DNA from: Levilactobacillus namurensis
Lineage (GTDB): Bacteria; Bacillota; Bacilli; Lactobacillales; Lactobacillaceae
DNA: 64,000 nt
Direction of reading: 5' to 3'
NCBI RefSeq assembly: GCF_032197885.1
Contig: NZ_CP134159.1
Location: forward strand, 930,001 to 994,000
The position numbers and the translations under genes were made by a program. Shown piece by piece: positions 7,820 to 15,901 of this stretch (positions are counted from its first letter, which is position 1; each line of letters opens with the position of its first letter). The notes beneath the pieces are model-generated. The model was given only the letters and a program-made list of their open reading frames with translations, had not been told where the DNA came from and searched no databases.

Positions 7820-8275
7820 ATGACCGTGATTGAATTTGTGATTGAAGTAATAGGAACCTACGTGGCCACAATTGCCTTCGGGGTCCTCCTGAACATCCCC
7901 CGCCGGGCCCTGAATATGGGCGGGCTGATCGGGGTTCTGGGATATCTGGTCTACCGGTTCATCGTTCTGTGGGGCGGCGGCTACGTGATCGGCAACCTGT
8001 TAGGGGCCGTGGTGATTGGCGTGGCGTCCTTGCAGGCGGCGCGCTGGAAGAAGATGCCGATGATTCTCTTTAACATTCCGGCGTTAGTCCCGTTAGTGCC
8101 CGGAGGCCAAGCCTACGAGATGATTAAGAACTTTGCACTGGGGCAGAATAATCAGGCCCTGGTCTTCTTGTTACAAGTGGTGATGATCTCCGGTGCGATT
8201 GCGTTTGGTTTCTTGTTATCTGAATTGGTTAATCGTCTGCGACAACGGGTTTGGCGGCAACATAAGCGGTTTTAA
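7820..8275 (+). CDS. ThrE-like threonine/serine exporter, small (DUF3815) subunit
   Basis: 151 residues, nearly all membrane: about four to five helices. LNIPRRALNMGGLIGVLGYLVY and FNIPALVPLVPGGQAYEMI are typical of the C-terminal ThrE half, including the repeated PLVPG loop also present in the large subunit. It lies 13 bp behind the large subunit with GGGGTCTC upstream of ATG 7820, so the two form an operon and presumably one transporter. Confidence 0.86.
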   Translation: MTVIEFVIEVIGTYVATIAFGVLLNIPRRALNMGGLIGVLGYLVYRFIVLWGGGYVIGNLLGAVVIGVASLQAARWKKMPMILFNIPALVPLVPGGQAYEMIKNFALGQNNQALVFLLQVVMISGAIAFGFLLSELVNRLRQRVWRQHKRF

Positions 8276-8297
8276 ACAATTGTTAACCTGACTTCCG

Positions 8298-8326
8298 TTT
8301 AGAAAAATGGGGTTGGGTGGTATACT
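8298..8326 (+). promoter_or_regulatory. Probable promoter of the PAP2 gene
   Basis: A weak -35 (TTTAGA, 8298-8303), 17 bp, and a good -10 TATACT (8321-8326). Confidence 0.45.
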
Positions 8327-8375
8327 CAATTGCGAGGGATTTTAGACTTAGAGACGACGAAAGGAATCTATTATT

Positions 8376-9044
8376 ATGATGCTTTTTAATCGGGATCGGG
8401 ACCGGCCCTGGAAATTTGGTCTCACCACGATTCTTTTTTTGATTCTGGCCTTTTACGTGAAGGCGCAAAATGCTTACGTGGCTTTTTTGGACTCATCGGT
8501 GATCGATGTGGTGCAAAAGGACCAGTCTAACGGGAGAATGTTGTTCTGGCGTGGTGTGGCCACGTTGATGGAGCCCAAGATGATCATCGTGTGGACGGTG
8601 ATTTTGGCGTTCCTGTTATGGGGATTCAAGTTCAAGATTCCGGCAGTCTGGTGTCTAGCGACTTTAGCCGGCGGTGACGTGGTGGCCTACGTGGTCAAGG
8701 ACCTAGTGCAGCGGGCCCGGCCAGCTGGTCATTTGGCCATCGATAACGGGTACAGTTTCCCCAGCGGGCACGTTTTTGGGACCTTCCTGTTGATGGCGAT
8801 GATTTGGCTGATCTTGATTCCCATGATTGCAACGCCATGGCGGGCCTGGTTGGTGCGCCTGATTGTGATCGTCTGGATCATTATGGTCATGATTTCACGG
8901 ATCTACGTGGGTGCGCATTTCCCAACGGACACGATTGGCGCCTTATTATTGGCTTACCTGTGGTTGCAGATTGCCCAGGGGCTGTACATCCGACTCGCGC
9001 CGGTAATGAAGCGCTGGCCGTTATTGACCCATTCAGAAGTTTAG
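8376..9044 (+). CDS. PAP2-family membrane phosphatase (PgpB / undecaprenyl-PP phosphatase-like)
   Basis: 222 residues with about six membrane helices. The three acid-phosphatase motifs are complete: KDLVQRARP (K-x6-RP), PSGHVFG (PSGH) and SRIYVGAHFPTD (SR-x5-H-x3-D), so it should be catalytically active. Relatives dephosphorylate undecaprenyl pyrophosphate or phosphatidylglycerol phosphate on the outer face of the membrane. Which lipid it uses cannot be told here. ATG 8376 and ATG 8379 are equivalent starts behind AAAGGAA. Confidence 0.88.
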   Translation: MMLFNRDRDRPWKFGLTTILFLILAFYVKAQNAYVAFLDSSVIDVVQKDQSNGRMLFWRGVATLMEPKMIIVWTVILAFLLWGFKFKIPAVWCLATLAGGDVVAYVVKDLVQRARPAGHLAIDNGYSFPSGHVFGTFLLMAMIWLILIPMIATPWRAWLVRLIVIVWIIMVMISRIYVGAHFPTDTIGALLLAYLWLQIAQGLYIRLAPVMKRWPLLTHSEV

Positions 9045-9048
9045 CTAA

Positions 9049-9094
9049 AAAAATCGCTCGTGGTTGTCGGTGGACAATCACGGGCGATTTTGCT
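9049..9094. terminator. Bidirectional terminator between the PAP2 and esterase genes
   Basis: AATCGCTCGTGGTTGTC pairs with GACAATCACGGGCGATT, with an A run on one side and a T run on the other, between two convergent genes. Confidence 0.8.
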
Positions 9095-9105
9095 TTAGTG
9101 AAGTC

Positions 9106-9897
9106 TTAGTTGAGGTCGGCCAGCCATTCGGTCGCGAGGTCGATCCAGTGAGCAACGTGAGGCAGATTACTCCCCGGCTTCCAAGCGGTTACTTGGTTGG
9201 CTAAGGCCAAACCGTGGGGACCGTTGTGGAAGATGTGCAGTTCGGTGTCCACGCCGTGAGCCAGTGAGGATTGCACGTAGGCTAGCGTGTTTTGCACGGG
9301 AACCAGTGGGTCGTTGGCGGTGACCCAGGCAAAGGTCGGCGCGTTTTGTGCGGTGACGCGTTGGTCCGCAGCGATTTGAGCGGGGTCATCCGTCCACTGG
9401 GCTAACGTGGCGGCGTCGTTGGGGAAGCCGGCTTGCGGGGTGATCACGGGGTAACCCAGGAGAATTGCGTGGGGATGAATCTGAGTGGGCGTGGTCCCGG
9501 CCAGCTGGTTGAGGTGGTCGGTTGCCCAGAGATCGTTGAAGAGGGCCACGATATGTCCCCCTACGGAGAAGCCAGCAACGTTGATATGGGCGGCATCGAT
9601 CTGCCAATCCGCCGCGTGTTCACGCAGACTGGCCACGCTTCGAGCCAGTTCGACGACTGGTGCGGGAAGCAGTGGTTTTTTTTCGCCAGCAAAGCTGTAC
9701 CGTAAGAAGAAGGCTTGGTAGCCCCGCGCAAACCAAGCCATGGCGAGATCTTCAGCTTGCTGTTCCGGAATGTGCGTGTAAGAACCGCCGGGAACGATGA
9801 TCATCGCCGGATAGGTGGCTTGGGGTGCATCTTGACGCAGATAACCGCGTAAGTAGGCTTGCGTATCAGCACCTAATGATTGCGTAATGATTTGCAT
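9106..9897 (-). CDS. Alpha/beta-hydrolase esterase
   Basis: 263 residues, no signal peptide. The oxyanion loop is VPGGSYTHIP (HGG-like position), the nucleophile elbow GFSVGG at about residue 112, the acid probably in NDPLVPV and the His in NGPHGLAL, which together make a full Ser-Asp-His triad. This layout is that of the BD-FAE/acetyl-esterase group found next to sugar genes in other bacteria. AGGAGG precedes ATG 9897. It is monocistronic, so the substrate (acetylated sugar, xenobiotic ester) is not indicated. Confidence 0.84.
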   Translation of the reverse strand: MQIITQSLGADTQAYLRGYLRQDAPQATYPAMIIVPGGSYTHIPEQQAEDLAMAWFARGYQAFFLRYSFAGEKKPLLPAPVVELARSVASLREHAADWQIDAAHINVAGFSVGGHIVALFNDLWATDHLNQLAGTTPTQIHPHAILLGYPVITPQAGFPNDAATLAQWTDDPAQIAADQRVTAQNAPTFAWVTANDPLVPVQNTLAYVQSSLAHGVDTELHIFHNGPHGLALANQVTAWKPGSNLPHVAHWIDLATEWLADLN

Positions 9898-9986
9898 GGA
9901 AAAACCTCCTGATTTTGATTAAAGTTAACTAGTACTATGGTATCATTGTACCGCATCTAGAGCAGGACGAAAGGGACGGTGAGAGA

Positions 9987-10523
9987 ATGCATCCAGAATT
10001 GACGACGCCGCGGTTGCGCCTGAGTCCGTTAACGGAAAGCCAGCTAACGGCTTACCAGGAGCTGCTGACGAATCCCACTGTGGCCGGTCCGGCCGGGCTG
10101 AGTCTGCCGGTCTCTGCGCAACGCGTGGCGGCAAGTTTAGCGGCTGATCGGCAACAACCCGTGCATTACGGCATCGTTTGGCCGGCGACAAATCGACTGA
10201 TTGGGACCTTGATTGGTTATCCGCACGTGGAAGCAACGGGGGCTCCCAGCCCACGGGCCTTAGATGTCGGGTACCTGTTGGCTCCGGAGTTTTGGGGCCG
10301 GGGGTTGATGCCCGAGGCCTTGACCGCTTGGCTAGCGGCACTGCCCCGGCAATTCCCCCAGGTCACCACGGTCTGGGCGACGACCTTGGCCACCAATACG
10401 CGTTCACAGCGGGTTTTAATTAAGTCAGCGTTCGAATTGATTGACGACCAAATGATGGTGCCTAATGCCGCTACCTGGGGCTTAGTCCGGCATTGCTTAT
10501 ACCGCTGTCAGTTAACTGAATGA
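9987..10523 (+). CDS. GNAT-family acetyltransferase, RimJ/RimL-like
   Basis: 178 residues. LTTPRLRLSPLTESQLTAYQELL is the standard RimJ/RimL opening, DVGYLLAPEFWGRGLMPEAL carries strand beta4 and the acetyl-CoA loop (WGRGLMPEA), and ATTLATNTRSQRVLIKSAFELI is the conserved N-x-x-S-x-R-V-L-x-K-x-G/AF segment. The target could be a ribosomal protein N-terminus, as for RimJ/L, or a small molecule. GACGGTGAGAG precedes ATG 9987. Confidence 0.83.
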   Translation: MHPELTTPRLRLSPLTESQLTAYQELLTNPTVAGPAGLSLPVSAQRVAASLAADRQQPVHYGIVWPATNRLIGTLIGYPHVEATGAPSPRALDVGYLLAPEFWGRGLMPEALTAWLAALPRQFPQVTTVWATTLATNTRSQRVLIKSAFELIDDQMMVPNAATWGLVRHCLYRCQLTE

Positions 10524-10553
10524 GAGAACCATGAGGAAATTTTAGATTTAAGC

Positions 10554-10582
10554 TTGCAATGCGATTAGGGGATGGGTATACT
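10554..10582 (+). promoter_or_regulatory. Promoter of the lysine riboswitch / permease transcript
   Basis: TTGCAA (10554-10559), 17 bp, TATACT (10577-10582). Transcription would start near 10589, just before the riboswitch. Confidence 0.72.
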
Positions 10583-10596
10583 ACAAGTATCGAATA

Positions 10597-10760
10597 GAAG
10601 AGGCGCGGTCAACAAGAGTCGCATTTTGGAGGTGGATACCACCGATGAAAGAATGTTAAAGGGGCGATCGCCGAAACTCACAGTGAGCTATCTAAGCTGT
10701 GGGTTGGGGCCTGATTCAACAAATCAGGGACTGTCGTAGCCGATAGGGTTACGGGGCGCT
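10597..10760 (+). promoter_or_regulatory. Lysine riboswitch (L box)
   Basis: Conserved L-box pieces occur in order: AGAGGCGCGGTC with AAGAGTCGCA at the 5' side, AAGGGGCGATCGCCGAAA in the core, then GCTGTGGGTTGGGG and GACTGTCGTAGCCGATAG at the 3' side. These match the core of known lysine riboswitches. It precedes a LysP-type permease, the expected kind of target. With lysine bound the downstream terminator should form, lowering lysine uptake. Confidence 0.88.
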
Positions 10761-10792
10761 TTCAACGATATTGACTTGGATCTGTGACTTCC

Positions 10793-10833
10793 AAATCTCT
10801 TTCGCAAAGCAATTTGTGGAAGAGATTTTTTAG
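10793..10833 (+). terminator. Riboswitch expression-platform terminator
   Basis: AAATCTCTTTC pairs with GGAAGAGATTT and is followed by a T run. It lies between the lysine aptamer and the permease ribosome site GAAGGAGG. Confidence 0.78.
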
Positions 10834-10886
10834 TACCCCTGGTCGTTTCGAGAAGGTCCTTCTATACACAGAAGGAGGAAGTTTTT

Positions 10887-12398
10887 ATGGAACAAAGCAT
10901 GGTGAATGCAACAACGAGCAAGGCGTCGGATTCGGTTAAGCGGGGTCTCAAGACGCGACACGTCTCGATGATTGCGTTAGGTGGTTGTATCGGTACTGGG
11001 TTATTCGTTGCCAGTGGGTCGGCGATTTCGACGGCCGGACCTGGTGGGGCGTTAGTCGCCTATACGGCGATGGGCCTGATGGTCTACTTCCTGATGACCA
11101 GTTTAGGAGAAATGGCGACCAACATGCCAATCTCTGGATCATTCGCCGCTTATTCAGCCAAGTACGTTGATCCAGCGTTAGGGTTTGCGATGGGCTGGAA
11201 CTACTGGTTCAACTGGGCGATTACGGTCGCCGTGGATATTTCGACGGCGGCGTTGGTCATGAAGTTTTGGCTTCCCGGGGTCCCAGGGTGGATTTGGAGC
11301 TTACTAGCGTTAGTGATTATTGTGACCATTAACGCGTTATCCGTTCAGGCGTTCGGGGAAACCGAATTCTGGATGTCACTGATTAAGGTGGTCACGATTT
11401 TCGTCTTCTTAGCCGTTGGGTTAATGACCATCGTGGGTATCATGGGCGGCAAGGGTCCTGGCCTGAGCAACTTCACTTACAAGCAAGCGCCATTCGTGGG
11501 TGGCTTCCCAGCCATCTTGAGTGTCTTCGTGGTCGCTGGATTCTCGTTCCAAGGAACGGAACTGGTCGGAATCACTGCGGGAGAATCCAAGGATCCCCAA
11601 CACAGTGTGCCTAAGGCCATCAACCAAGTCTTCTGGCGGATTATTTTATTCTACATTTTAGCTATCTTTGTAATCGCCGCTGTCTTACCTTACACCAGTC
11701 ATGATTTGTTAGGGTCTTCTGCTAGTGACGTGGCCATCAGTCCCTTTACGTTGGTCTTCCGGCGTGCCGGGTTGGCTGCTGCGGCTAGTGTGATGAACGC
11801 CGTTATCTTGACGTCCGTCATCTCCGCGGCCAACTCTGGGATGTACGCCTCAACGCGGATGCTGTACTCCCTGTCTAAGGAAGGGTACGCACCACACTTC
11901 TTGGAACGCACGGGTAAGAACGGGATTCCTTACTTTGCTTTGATTGCAACGACAATCGTGGCTGCCTTGACGTTCATTAGTAGTATTGCGGGCCCGCAGA
12001 TTTACCTGTGGTTAGTGGCTGCTAGTGGGCTGACTGGATTCATTGCTTGGTTCGGGATTGCGTTGTCTCACTTCCGGTTCCGTCGGGCATTCATCAAGCA
12101 AGGTCACCAATTGTCTGAATTGAAGTACCATGCAAAGTGGTTCCCATTCGGACCAATCCTGGCATTGGTTCTGTGTGTGGCTGTGATCGTGGGTCAAGAT
12201 CCACAATCCTTCTTCACTGGGAACTGGGAACAAGTTCTGGTCACTTACATCAGTGTACCGTTAGTCTTAATCCTGTTTATTGGGTACAAGCTGAAGAAGC
12301 ACACTAAGCTGATTCCGTTGGACAAGGTCGACGTTTACCCCGTACACAAGGACGGGACGTTGAAGGACGACGCTGCGGCTGAGCAAGACCAAGGCTAG
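10887..12398 (+). CDS. lysP: Lysine-specific APC permease
   Basis: 503 residues, about 12 membrane helices. The opening RGLKTRHVSMIALGGCIGTGLF is the amino acid transporter (AAT) family TM1 signature, with GGALVAYTAMGLMVYFLMTSLGE in TM2. FSFQGTELVGITAGES in TM6 and the loop before TM8-9 (SVISAANSGMYASTRMLYSL) match LysP and related basic amino acid permeases. The lysine riboswitch upstream gives independent support for lysine as substrate. Uptake is by proton symport in the family. It is monocistronic, with a terminator directly after it. Confidence 0.9.
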   Translation: MEQSMVNATTSKASDSVKRGLKTRHVSMIALGGCIGTGLFVASGSAISTAGPGGALVAYTAMGLMVYFLMTSLGEMATNMPISGSFAAYSAKYVDPALGFAMGWNYWFNWAITVAVDISTAALVMKFWLPGVPGWIWSLLALVIIVTINALSVQAFGETEFWMSLIKVVTIFVFLAVGLMTIVGIMGGKGPGLSNFTYKQAPFVGGFPAILSVFVVAGFSFQGTELVGITAGESKDPQHSVPKAINQVFWRIILFYILAIFVIAAVLPYTSHDLLGSSASDVAISPFTLVFRRAGLAAAASVMNAVILTSVISAANSGMYASTRMLYSLSKEGYAPHFLERTGKNGIPYFALIATTIVAALTFISSIAGPQIYLWLVAASGLTGFIAWFGIALSHFRFRRAFIKQGHQLSELKYHAKWFPFGPILALVLCVAVIVGQDPQSFFTGNWEQVLVTYISVPLVLILFIGYKLKKHTKLIPLDKVDVYPVHKDGTLKDDAAAEQDQG

Positions 12399-12418
12399 AT
12401 AAAACAAAATGAAGCATG

Positions 12419-12454
12419 AGCGGTTGCCCGGGAAGCCGGTGCGACCGCTTTTTA
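12419..12454 (+). terminator. Terminator after lysP
   Basis: AGCGGTTGC pairs with GCGACCGCT, followed by TTTTT. Confidence 0.7.
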
Positions 12455-12509
12455 GTCTGCTGGTTAGCCAATGCTTGTGATGTGACGGCCGGAAAATTTC
12501 TACGATATA

Positions 12510-12538
12510 TTGTCTTTTAGGCGTCCGGTTGGTACAAT
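12510..12538 (+). promoter_or_regulatory. Promoter of the deoxynucleoside kinase gene
   Basis: TTGTCT (12510-12515), 17 bp, TACAAT (12533-12538). Confidence 0.6.
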
Positions 12539-12604
12539 ATGTGGTGTTGCTTTTTGGCAGTGCACAAAGGCACTGTATCGGGATAGAATTAAAGGAGAGA
12601 TCGC

Positions 12605-13237
12605 ATGCTTGTATTATCGGGAACTATCGGGGCTGGAAAGACGAGTCTAACCAGTTTATTGGCAGAACACTTACACAAACCAGCATTTTATGAATCGGTG
12701 GATGACAACAAAATTTTGCCACTATTCTACAAGGATTCCCAGAAGTATGCTTTCTTACTGCAGATCTACTTTTTAAACAAACGACTGGACAGCATCAAGG
12801 CGGCGAATGCCGACCGGGAAAGCGTGATGGATCGCTCAATCTTTGAAGATTCCTTACTCTTCCACTTGAACGCTGATCTGGGACGGGCCACCAACACGGA
12901 AGTGGACATTTACGATTCACTGCTGCGGAACATGATGCAGGAATTGCCAGAAGCCACTTACCGGAAGAACCCGGACCTATTGATCCACATCAACATCTCG
13001 TTTGAGACCATGTTGGAACGGATCAAGAAGCGGGGTCGTTCTTACGAGCAGATTGCCAATGATCCGAGCCTCTACGATTACTACAAGGAGTTGGATCAAC
13101 GGTATACGGATTGGTACGCCAACTACGATAAGTCGCCGAAGATGCAGATCAATGGGGATGCGCTCGACTTCGTTGAGGATTCCGCTGCCCGGCAACAAGT
13201 TTTACAACTAATTGATGAAAAGATTGCAACGCTCTAG
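12605..13237 (+). CDS. Deoxynucleoside kinase (dAK/dGK family)
   Basis: 210 residues. The P-loop is GTIGAGKTSL near the N-terminus, the catalytic/substrate region FYESVDDN and the family motif MDRSIFEDSLLF (DRS), and an Arg-rich lid KKRGRSYEQ near residue 140. These mark deoxyadenosine/deoxyguanosine kinases of lactobacilli, which salvage deoxynucleosides to dNMPs with ATP in the cytoplasm. The N-terminal MLVLSGTIGAG start is close to the P-loop, as in the family. AAAGGAGAG precedes ATG 12605. It has its own promoter; the serS leader follows. Confidence 0.88.
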   Translation: MLVLSGTIGAGKTSLTSLLAEHLHKPAFYESVDDNKILPLFYKDSQKYAFLLQIYFLNKRLDSIKAANADRESVMDRSIFEDSLLFHLNADLGRATNTEVDIYDSLLRNMMQELPEATYRKNPDLLIHINISFETMLERIKKRGRSYEQIANDPSLYDYYKELDQRYTDWYANYDKSPKMQINGDALDFVEDSAARQQVLQLIDEKIATL

Positions 13238-13239
13238 TG

Positions 13240-13268
13240 TTGTCACGCCGGAGAAAATGCGGTATGAT
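13240..13268 (+). promoter_or_regulatory. Promoter of serS
   Basis: TTGTCA (13240-13245), 17 bp, TATGAT (13263-13268), overlapping nothing and just after the kinase stop. Confidence 0.68.
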
Positions 13269-13274
13269 GGGCGT

Positions 13275-13486
13275 AACTTATTAAACACGGGTGCCTATTA
13301 AGTAGACGGTCAGAGAAGTGGGGGAGCTGTGAACCACAACGTCGAAGATTCCAGCACTAAAATAGTGGGCAGGTAATGCTGCACGGTGCAAACCGTTATC
13401 ATGTTCAAGGGTATCACTGGGCGACCAGTGGTGAACTTGGGTGGTACCGCGAAGGTCTTCGTCCCATGTGACGAGGGCCTTTTTTG
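13275..13486 (+). promoter_or_regulatory. T-box leader controlling serS
   Basis: The T-box core ACTTGGGTGGTACCGCG lies at 13435-13451 and is followed by a terminator: AAGGTCTTCGTC against GACGAGGGCCTT plus a T run (to 13486). Upstream are Stem I-like pieces AGTAGA and AGAGAAGTGGGG. A TCC (Ser) triplet followed by A at about 13348 is my best guess for the specifier codon, but the fold was not computed. Uncharged tRNA-Ser should bind, form the antiterminator and raise serS expression. Confidence 0.87.
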
Positions 13487-13518
13487 GTCTCACCGACTAC
13501 CAGAAGGGAGTAACACAC

Positions 13519-14790
13519 ATGCTAGATTTAAAGTTGATTCGCCAAGAACCGGATTTTATTAAGGAAAAGTTGGCTACCCGGGGCGTTGACCCAGCCGATA
13601 TTGATGATTTGTTAGCCATGGACGCTCAGCGGCGGGAATTGATCGTGAAGAGTGAAACCATGAAGGCCCAACGGAACAAGGTTTCCGACGAAATCTCCCA
13701 ATTAAAGCGCAACAAGCAGGATGCTGACGACAAGATTACGGAAATGCGGCAGGTCAGTGGGGACATCAAGAAGATCGATGCCCAATTGGATGACCTGAAG
13801 GCCCAAGTCCACGATGCTGCGGCGCACTTGCCTAACATCCCTAACGACAACGTTCCAGTTGGTCTGACGGAAGACGGTAGTGTTGAGATCCGCAAGTGGG
13901 GAGAGAAGCCTAACCTGGACTTCACGCCCAAGCCTCACTGGGAAATTGGGGAAAAACTGGGTATCTTGGACTTCGAACGGGGCGCAAAGGTCTCTGGGAG
14001 TCGTTACCTGTACTACATGGGCTTAGGGGCTCGGCTAGAGCGAGCAGTCTACAACTTCTTCTTGGACCAAAACACGGCAGCTGGTTTCAAGGAAGTTCTG
14101 CCACCTTACATTGTGAATGACGATTCGATGTACGGAACGGGCCAATTCCCGAAGTTTAAGCAAGACGTTTACCAATTAAAGAACGAAGAAATGACGCTGA
14201 TTCCTACGGCCGAAGTGCCATTGGTCAACTACTACCGGGATGAAGTGATTCCTGAAGAGGACTTGCCAGTCTGGTTTACGGCGTTGACGCCCGCTTTCCG
14301 TTCTGAAGCCGGGAGTGCCGGCCGGGATACCCGGGGGTTGATCCGATTACACCAGTTTAACAAGGTCGAAATGGTGAAGTTCTGTAAGCCAGAAGATTCC
14401 TGGAATGAATTGGAGTCTTTGACTAAGCACGCTGAGGACCTCTTACAGAAGTTAGGGTTGGCCTACCATGTGATTACCCTGACGACTAGTGACATGAGCT
14501 TTACGGCGGCGATGACCCATGATTTGGAAGTCTGGTTCCCAGAACAAGACACGTACCGGGAAATCTCAAGTTGCTCGAATACGACGGACTTCCAAGCACG
14601 TCGGGCACATATCCAGTACCGGGACGATAAGGGCAAGTTGCAGTACGTTCACGCGTTGAACGGATCAGGACTGGCTGTGGGCCGGACGGTCGCAGCGATT
14701 TTGGAGAACTACCAAAACGCCGATGGTTCCGTCACGATTCCAGAAGTTCTGGTTCCTTACATGGGTGGCGTCACCAAGATTACCAAGTAA
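13519..14790 (+). CDS. serS: Seryl-tRNA synthetase
   Basis: 423 residues from ATG 13519 (GAAGGGAG just upstream). The open frame extends to 13441, but that part is the T-box leader and is not coding. The N-terminal coiled-coil arm (about residues 30-105, [21 protein letters not shown]) binds the long variable arm of tRNA-Ser. Class II motif 2 is [20 protein letters not shown] and motif 3 is [33 protein letters not shown] is the serine-binding signature. It charges tRNA-Ser in the cytoplasm. Confidence 0.97.
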   Translation: MLDLKLIRQEPDFIKEKLATRGVDPADIDDLLAMDAQRRELIVKSETMKAQRNKVSDEISQLKRNKQDADDKITEMRQVSGDIKKIDAQLDDLKAQVHDAAAHLPNIPNDNVPVGLTEDGSVEIRKWGEKPNLDFTPKPHWEIGEKLGILDFERGAKVSGSRYLYYMGLGARLERAVYNFFLDQNTAAGFKEVLPPYIVNDDSMYGTGQFPKFKQDVYQLKNEEMTLIPTAEVPLVNYYRDEVIPEEDLPVWFTALTPAFRSEAGSAGRDTRGLIRLHQFNKVEMVKFCKPEDSWNELESLTKHAEDLLQKLGLAYHVITLTTSDMSFTAAMTHDLEVWFPEQDTYREISSCSNTTDFQARRAHIQYRDDKGKLQYVHALNGSGLAVGRTVAAILENYQNADGSVTIPEVLVPYMGGVTKITK

Positions 14791-14803
14791 AAATGCGTTA
14801 TGC

Positions 14804-14837
14804 ACGGTCGGGAATTCGTTTCCGGCCGTTTTTTTGG
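14804..14837 (+). terminator. Terminator after serS
   Basis: ACGGTCGGGAA pairs with TTTCCGGCCGT around TTCG, followed by seven T. Confidence 0.75.
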
Positions 14838-14966
14838 CCTTTTTTGCAAAAAAATGCAAAAAAGGGGTAGCTTTTTATGCAGGGTTACGCTAGAATAATA
14901 AATGTTGTTGAGGGAGTAGTTATTCAACTAACGGATATTTATTCAAAAAAGATATTCAAAAAGTTG

Positions 14967-15000
14967 TTGACAGCTGCTAGATGGCATGGTAAATTAGAAT
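14967..15000 (+). promoter_or_regulatory. tRNA array promoter P1
   Basis: TTGACA (14967-14972), 17 bp, TGG-TAAATT (14990-14995, extended -10). A-rich tracts phased upstream (TTCAAAAAAGATATTCAAAA) look like an UP element, as in rRNA/tRNA promoters. Confidence 0.75.
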
Positions 15001-15081
15001 AGTTGTTGTGAGCGAGTTCCGTTACAATAGATTGTTTGAAAGTTTTCCGAATATTTATTCAAAAAGATTTCAAAAAAGTTG

Positions 15082-15115
15082 TTGACAAGCTTCACGCGAC
15101 ATGGTAAATTATAAT
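15082..15115 (+). promoter_or_regulatory. tRNA array promoter P2, near-copy of P1
   Basis: TTGACA (15082-15087), 17 bp, TGG-TAAATT (15105-15110), with TATAAT overlapping at 15110-15115. Upstream A tracts and the GTTGTTGACA and CATGGTAAATTA blocks repeat P1, 115 bp apart. Confidence 0.78.
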
Positions 15116-15158
15116 AGTTGTTTCAAACGAGTTATTGATTAATTCGATTGAACGTTAT

Positions 15159-15231
15159 GGAGGATTAGCTCAGTTGGGAGAGCGTCTGCCTTACAAGCAG
15201 AGGGTCACAGGTTCGAGCCCTGTATCCTCCA
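15159..15231 (+). tRNA. tRNA-Val (TAC)
   Basis: 73 nt cloverleaf: acceptor GGAGGAT/ATCCTCC, anticodon loop CTTACAA with anticodon TAC, T loop GGTTCGAGCC. No CCA is encoded. First gene of the array. Confidence 0.96.
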
Positions 15232-15267
15232 TCGGGACTCCGGTTCCTGTGGAACCATCGTCACTAC

Positions 15268-15349
15268 GCAGGTGTGGCGGAACTGGCAGACGCGCTAGAT
15301 TTAGGTTCTAGTGTCTTATGACGTGGGGGTTCGAGTCCCTTCACCTGCA
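15268..15349 (+). tRNA. tRNA-Leu (TAG)
   Basis: 82 nt type II tRNA with a long variable arm: acceptor GCAGGTG/CACCTGC, anticodon loop TTTAGGT (anticodon TAG), T loop GGTTCGAGTCC. No CCA encoded. Confidence 0.95.
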
Positions 15350-15384
15350 TTAGGATTACAGCAAAATATGTTCCTTAATATTTT

Positions 15385-15457
15385 GCCGACTTAGCTCAGT
15401 TGGCAGAGCATCTCACTAGTAATGAGGAGGTCGGAGGTTCGAATCCTCTAGTCGGCA
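15385..15457 (+). tRNA. tRNA-Thr (AGT)
   Basis: 73 nt: acceptor GCCGACT/AGTCGGC, anticodon stem TCTCA/TGAGG, loop CTAGTAA, so the anticodon reads AGT. A at the wobble position is unusual for a bacterial tRNA other than Arg-ACG. No CCA encoded. Confidence 0.93.
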
Positions 15458-15482
15458 TGGCACCATTAATTTAATAGCCAAT

Positions 15483-15554
15483 GCGGAAGTAGTTCAGTGG
15501 TAGAACATCACCTTGCCATGGTGGGGGTCGCGGGTTCGAATCCCGTCTTCCGCT
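15483..15554 (+). tRNA. tRNA-Gly (GCC)
   Basis: 72 nt: acceptor GCGGAAG/CTTCCGC, anticodon loop TTGCCAT (anticodon GCC), discriminator T. No CCA encoded. Confidence 0.96.
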
Positions 15555-15566
15555 TTAACACCCTTT

Positions 15567-15652
15567 GCCGGGGTGGCGGAATTGGCAGACGCACAGGACT
15601 TAAAATCCTGCGGTCAGTGATGACCGTACCGGTTCGATCCCGGTCCTCGGCA
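15567..15652 (+). tRNA. tRNA-Leu (TAA)
   Basis: 86 nt type II tRNA: acceptor GCCGGGG/CCTCGGC with one G-T pair, anticodon loop CTTAAAA (anticodon TAA), long variable arm. No CCA encoded. Confidence 0.96.
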
Positions 15653-15674
15653 TTTAACTGAATAGTTATTATTT

Positions 15675-15748
15675 GCACCCATAGCGCAATTGGATAGAGT
15701 GTCTGACTACGAATCAGAAGGTTGTAGGTTCGACTCCTACTGGGTGCA
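15675..15748 (+). tRNA. tRNA-Arg (ACG)
   Basis: 74 nt: acceptor GCACCCA/TGGGTGC, anticodon loop CTACGAA (anticodon ACG, normally edited to ICG by TadA). No CCA encoded. Confidence 0.96.
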
Positions 15749-15780
15749 TTTTTGTTGCTTAGGTTTACCTAAGGACTTAT

Positions 15781-15854
15781 CGGGAAGTAGCTCAGCTTGG
15801 TAGAGCACCTGGTTTGGGACCAGGGGGTCGCAGGTTCGAATCCTGTCTTCCCGA
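15781..15854 (+). tRNA. tRNA-Pro (TGG)
   Basis: 74 nt: acceptor CGGGAAG/CTTCCCG, anticodon loop TTTGGGA (anticodon TGG), T loop GGTTCGAATCC. No CCA encoded. The next gene is a close copy. Confidence 0.96.
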
Positions 15855-15901
15855 TTGACTCGTGTGAGTCGTTGCATTATGATAAATACAGGTTTTGTTA
15901 T

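Noticed and set aside
13441..13518. N-terminal extension of serS
   Set aside because: This segment is the T-box core and terminator; the family start is at 13519.
14995..15000. TAGAAT as the -10 of tRNA promoter P1
   Set aside because: It would leave a 22-bp spacer; TAAATT at 14990-14995 gives 17 bp and an extended -10.
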